11,309 nt of DNA from Oscillospiraceae bacterium. Lineage in GTDB: Bacteria; Bacillota_A; Clostridia; Oscillospirales; Oscillospiraceae. The stretch lies in assembly GCA_017470325.1 (NCBI GenBank), contig JAFUES010000026.1:1-11309 (forward strand), written 5' to 3'. Made by a program: the position numbers and the translations under genes. This document shows positions 9,485-11,309 of this stretch, piece after piece. The stretch's first letter is position 1. Every line of letters begins with the position of its first letter. A model generated the notes under the pieces. The model was given only the letters and a program-made list of their open reading frames with translations. It ran no database searches and was not told the origin of the DNA.

Positions 9485-9498
9485 GGTGTTCGCACACC
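9485..9498 (+). other. 5'-terminal hairpin of the nagB transcript
   Basis: GGUGU (9485-9489) and ACACC (9494-9498) form a perfect 5-bp stem with a UCGC loop a few bases from the predicted transcript start. Such 5' hairpins can protect an mRNA end. The 50 nt between it and the ribozyme cleavage site show no clear fold. Confidence 0.45.
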
Positions 9499-9550
9499 CC
9501 AAGATAAAGGATGGTCTCCACGCCAAGGAGGGACAAGCGGAGGCTGTTTT

Positions 9551-9690
9551 AGCGCCAGGCCCGTAACAGGGTGACGAGGGATGGCAGTTATCGAAAGACT
9601 CGGCGGATGCTGCCACGGCCGGCGCGGGTCGAAAGGGAGAAAGCAAAAAGCAGAATCAAAACTGTAACAGAGGTTCTCCCGCCGTGCGTT
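9551..9690 (+). ncRNA. glmS ribozyme: glmS glucosamine-6-phosphate-activated self-cleaving ribozyme
   Basis: The conserved core is present in order: AGCGCCAG (9551-9558), GACGAGG (9573-9579), UUAUCGA (9588-9594), UCGGCGGAU (9600-9608). Cleavage is expected between A9551 and G9552. Visible helices are P1 9559-9562/9569-9572 (only 4 bp, one G-U, loop GUAACA); P2 9582-9587/9610-9615 (UGGCAG/CUGCCA); CGCC 9553-9556 with GGCG 9602-9605; P3 9616-9620/9627-9631; pseudoknot P3.1 9622-9626 with 9683-9687; and P4 9635-9641/9674-9680 (7 bp). In this class GlcN6P is the catalytic coenzyme, and the cut mRNA is degraded, giving feedback repression. It is almost always found before glmS. Here the next genes are nagB and glmM. 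The ribozyme identity is near certain; its activity is inferred. Confidence 0.95.
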
Positions 9691-9692
9691 TT

Positions 9693-9755
9693 CCGGACAT
9701 AACAAGCCTGATCCTGTGGAGGATGGCTGCGGCCGCGCGCTGCCGGTCGGTCCGG
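9693..9755 (+). other. Structured segment between ribozyme and nagB
   Basis: CCGGAC (9693-9698) can pair with GUCCGG (9750-9755), enclosing a perfect hairpin AUCCU-GUGG-AGGAU (9711-9724) that GCC/GGC (9706-9708/9725-9727) extends. A GCGGCCGC palindrome lies at 9730-9737. No U-run follows, so it is not an intrinsic terminator. It may be a 3' extension of the ribozyme or a separate control element; I do not recognise it. Confidence 0.4.
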
Positions 9756-9765
9756 GAGTTACTTT

Positions 9766-9819
9766 ATGAAAACAAAACAGGAGTATTTTTATGAGAGTCG
9801 TTATTCAAGAAAACTATGA
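9766..9819 (+). CDS. Possible 17-codon upstream ORF overlapping the nagB start
   Basis: The ATG at 9766 opens a 17-residue frame ([17 protein letters not shown]) that ends at TGA 9817-9819, inside nagB and in another frame. GGGAG (9754-9758) lies 7 nt upstream, a plausible ribosome site. Its translation would cover the nagB ribosome site (9779-9783) and start codon, so it could modulate nagB. A chance ORF is equally possible. Confidence 0.25.
   Translation: MKTKQEYFYESRYSRKL
9779..9783 (+). promoter_or_regulatory. Ribosome binding site of nagB
   Basis: AGGAG lies 7 nt before the nagB ATG at 9791, separated by the A/U-only spacer UAUUUUU. This fixes the start, which also matches the N-terminus of known NagB proteins (M-R-x-[IV]). 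Confidence 0.9.
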
Positions 9820-10582
9820 GAAGATGAGTCTTTGGGCCGCCCGTTACATCGCCGCAAAGATCAAGGCTCACAAGGAGGCGCGCCCCTTTGTGCTGGGCCT
9901 TCCCACCGGCTCCTCCCCCATCGGCGTCTATAAGGAGCTGGCCCGGATGAACCAGGCCGGTGAGCTTTCCTTTGCCAATGTGGTCACCTTCAACATGGAC
10001 GAGTACCTGGGCCTGCCCCATGAGCATGATCAGAGCTACTGGTACTTCATGCATGACAATTTCTTTGATCATCTGGTGGACATGAAGCCGGAGAACATCA
10101 ACATCCTCAACGGCATGACCGAGGATCCCGAAGGAGAGTGTGCCCGCTATGAGGAGAAGATCGCCTCCTACGGCGGCATCGACCTGTTCATGGGCGGCAT
10201 AGGCGTGGACGGCCACATTGCCTTCAACGAGCCCTACACCTCCCTCGCCTCCCGTACCGGCGTGCGGAACCTGACCACGGACACCCGCATCGTCAACTCC
10301 CGCTTCTTCGGCAACGATCCCGAGAAGGTGCCCTCCCAGGCGCTCTCCGTGGGCGTCGGCACGGTCACCGATTCCAAGGAGGTCCTGATCCTCATCAACG
10401 GCCACAACAAGGCCCGCGCCCTGGCCGCCACAGTGGAAGGCGGCGTCAGCCAGAAGTGGACCTGCTCCGCGCTGCAGATGCACAACGGCGCCATCATCGC
10501 CTGCGACGAGGACGCCTGCGGCGAGCTGACCGTGGACACCTACAAGTATTTCCTGGATATCGAGAAGAAAGAGAGACTGTAA
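9791..10582 (+). CDS. nagB: Glucosamine-6-phosphate deaminase/isomerase
   Basis: This encodes 263 residues (E. coli NagB has 266), aligning over its whole length. The enzyme interconverts GlcN6P + H2O and Fru6P + NH4+ in the cytoplasm. Landmarks are LGLPTGSSP (35-43), FNMDEYLGL with Asp70 (E. coli Asp72), and [11 protein letters not shown] with Asp140, His142 and Glu147 (Asp141, His143, Glu148). Phosphate-site Arg171 and Lys207 are kept. Of the E. coli GlcNAc6P allosteric-site residues, as I recall them, Arg158 corresponds to Gly157, Lys160 to Arg159 and Ser151 to Thr150, while Tyr254 is kept as Tyr253, so that activation site looks altered. The gene follows a glmS ribozyme and lies 1 nt before glmM; no nagA or sugar transporter is in view. 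This context fits GlcN6P synthesis rather than amino-sugar breakdown, an inference. The protein family itself is certain. Confidence 0.97.
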   Translation: MRVVIQENYEKMSLWAARYIAAKIKAHKEARPFVLGLPTGSSPIGVYKELARMNQAGELSFANVVTFNMDEYLGLPHEHDQSYWYFMHDNFFDHLVDMKPENINILNGMTEDPEGECARYEEKIASYGGIDLFMGGIGVDGHIAFNEPYTSLASRTGVRNLTTDTRIVNSRFFGNDPEKVPSQALSVGVGTVTDSKEVLILINGHNKARALAATVEGGVSQKWTCSALQMHNGAIIACDEDACGELTVDTYKYFLDIEKKERL

Positions 10583-10583
10583 G

Positions 10584-11309
10584 ATGGGCAAATATTTCGG
10601 TACTGACGGCTTCCGCGGTGAAGCCAACAAGGATCTGACCTTTGAGCACGCCATCAAGATCGGCCGCTTCCTGGGCTGGTACTATGGCGCCCGGGTCGGC
10701 AAGAAGGCGAAGGTCGTCATCGGCAAGGACACCCGCCGTTCCAGCTACATGTTTGAGTACGCCCTGTGCACGGGCCTGATGGCCAGCGGCGCCGACGCCT
10801 ATATCATGCACGTCACCACCACCCCCTCCGTCGCCTACATCACCCGCGTGGATGATTTCGACTGCGGCATCATGATCTCCGCCTCCCACAACCCCTACTA
10901 CGACAACGGCATCAAGCTCTTGAACGGCAATGGGGAAAAGATGGACGAGGAGACCATCCTCAAGGTGGAAGACTACATCGACGGCAAGCTGGAGATCCCC
11001 GTCTCCGAGCGGGACGCTATCGGCCGCACCGTGGACTATGTCGCCGGCCGCAACCGCTATATCGGCTTCCTGATTTCCCTGTCAAAGTACAGCTTCAAGG
11101 GCTTGAAGGTGGGCCTGGACGTGGCCAACGGCGCCGCCTGGCAGATCGCCAACGGCGTATTCGAGGCTCTGGGCGCCAAGACCTATGTGATGAACGACCA
11201 CCCCGACGGCTACAACATCAACACCGACTGCGGCAGCACCCACATCGAGCATCTGCAGAAGTTCGTGGTCGACAACGGCCTGGACATCGGCTTTGCCTAT
11301 GACGGCGAC
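10584..11309 (+). CDS. glmM: Phosphoglucosamine mutase, N-terminal 242 residues (runs off the window)
   Basis: GlmM converts GlcN6P to GlcN1P, the step after GlcN6P formation in UDP-GlcNAc and peptidoglycan synthesis, in the cytoplasm. The N-terminus has FGTDGFRG (5-12). The phosphoserine loop ISASHNP puts the catalytic Ser at 101, close to Ser102 of E. coli GlmM. The window stops inside the metal-binding loop, after Asp240-Gly-Asp242 of the expected DGDxDR. The ATG follows the nagB stop by a single base, and its ribosome site must lie in the A/G-rich end of nagB (GAAAGAGAGA). Translation of the two genes is therefore probably coupled, and both should be under ribozyme control. The DGFRG and SASHNP motifs together with a Ser near 100 favour GlmM over other alpha-phosphohexomutases. 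Confidence 0.93.
   Translation, partial: MGKYFGTDGFRGEANKDLTFEHAIKIGRFLGWYYGARVGKKAKVVIGKDTRRSSYMFEYALCTGLMASGADAYIMHVTTTPSVAYITRVDDFDCGIMISASHNPYYDNGIKLLNGNGEKMDEETILKVEDYIDGKLEIPVSERDAIGRTVDYVAGRNRYIGFLISLSKYSFKGLKVGLDVANGAAWQIANGVFEALGAKTYVMNDHPDGYNINTDCGSTHIEHLQKFVVDNGLDIGFAYDGD

Noticed and set aside
9764..10657. 297-codon minus-strand open frame opposite nagB
   Set aside because: It is the antisense shadow of an unambiguous nagB.

Overview
The window looks like a chromosomal segment of a moderately GC-rich, Gram-positive-type member of the Clostridia. The evidence is AGGAGG-type ribosome binding sites, sigma-A promoters, a glmS-class ribozyme, and a giant secreted protein built from InlB B-repeats, MucBP-like and YDG/MBG modules. 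The species cannot be named from the sequence alone.

Positions 1-8225 (minus strand) hold the N-terminal ~2,740 residues of one enormous surface protein; its C-terminus and any wall anchor lie beyond the left edge. In order from the N-terminus it has a signal peptide, a (KAEEP)n stalk, a divergent InlB-type module, an (EPGETQ)10 stalk, three more divergent InlB-type modules, classical InlB B-repeats with an AT-rich Tyr/Asn/Gly-rich section, MucBP-like modules, seven YDG/MBG-type modules, and two DUF11/DUF7507-like modules. The reading frame is open throughout. However, the well-placed start codon (AGGAGG, 7 nt, ATG) is one base out of frame with the signal peptide because a poly(A) run has six A instead of seven.

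Positions 8226-8801 form a divergent intergenic region. A strong minus-strand promoter (TTGAAA, 17 nt, TATAAT) drives a structured ~315-nt leader of the surface-protein gene. An extended -10 element on the plus strand precedes a 207-residue protein with a lysozyme-like fold signature and no signal peptide (8802-9425).

Positions 9443-11309 hold the most interesting locus. A sigma-A promoter is followed by a complete glmS self-cleaving ribozyme (9551-~9690), then nagB (glucosamine-6-phosphate deaminase), then glmM one base later (phosphoglucosamine mutase, cut by the window edge). The ribozyme class senses GlcN6P and normally sits in front of glmS, the GlcN6P-making synthase. Here it controls a gene whose textbook reaction consumes GlcN6P. 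Together with the coupled glmM, this suggests that NagB runs in the aminating direction (Fru6P + NH3 to GlcN6P) as a GlmS substitute feeding cell-wall precursor synthesis, with end-product control by the ribozyme. That role is an inference; the ribozyme, nagB and glmM themselves are clear.
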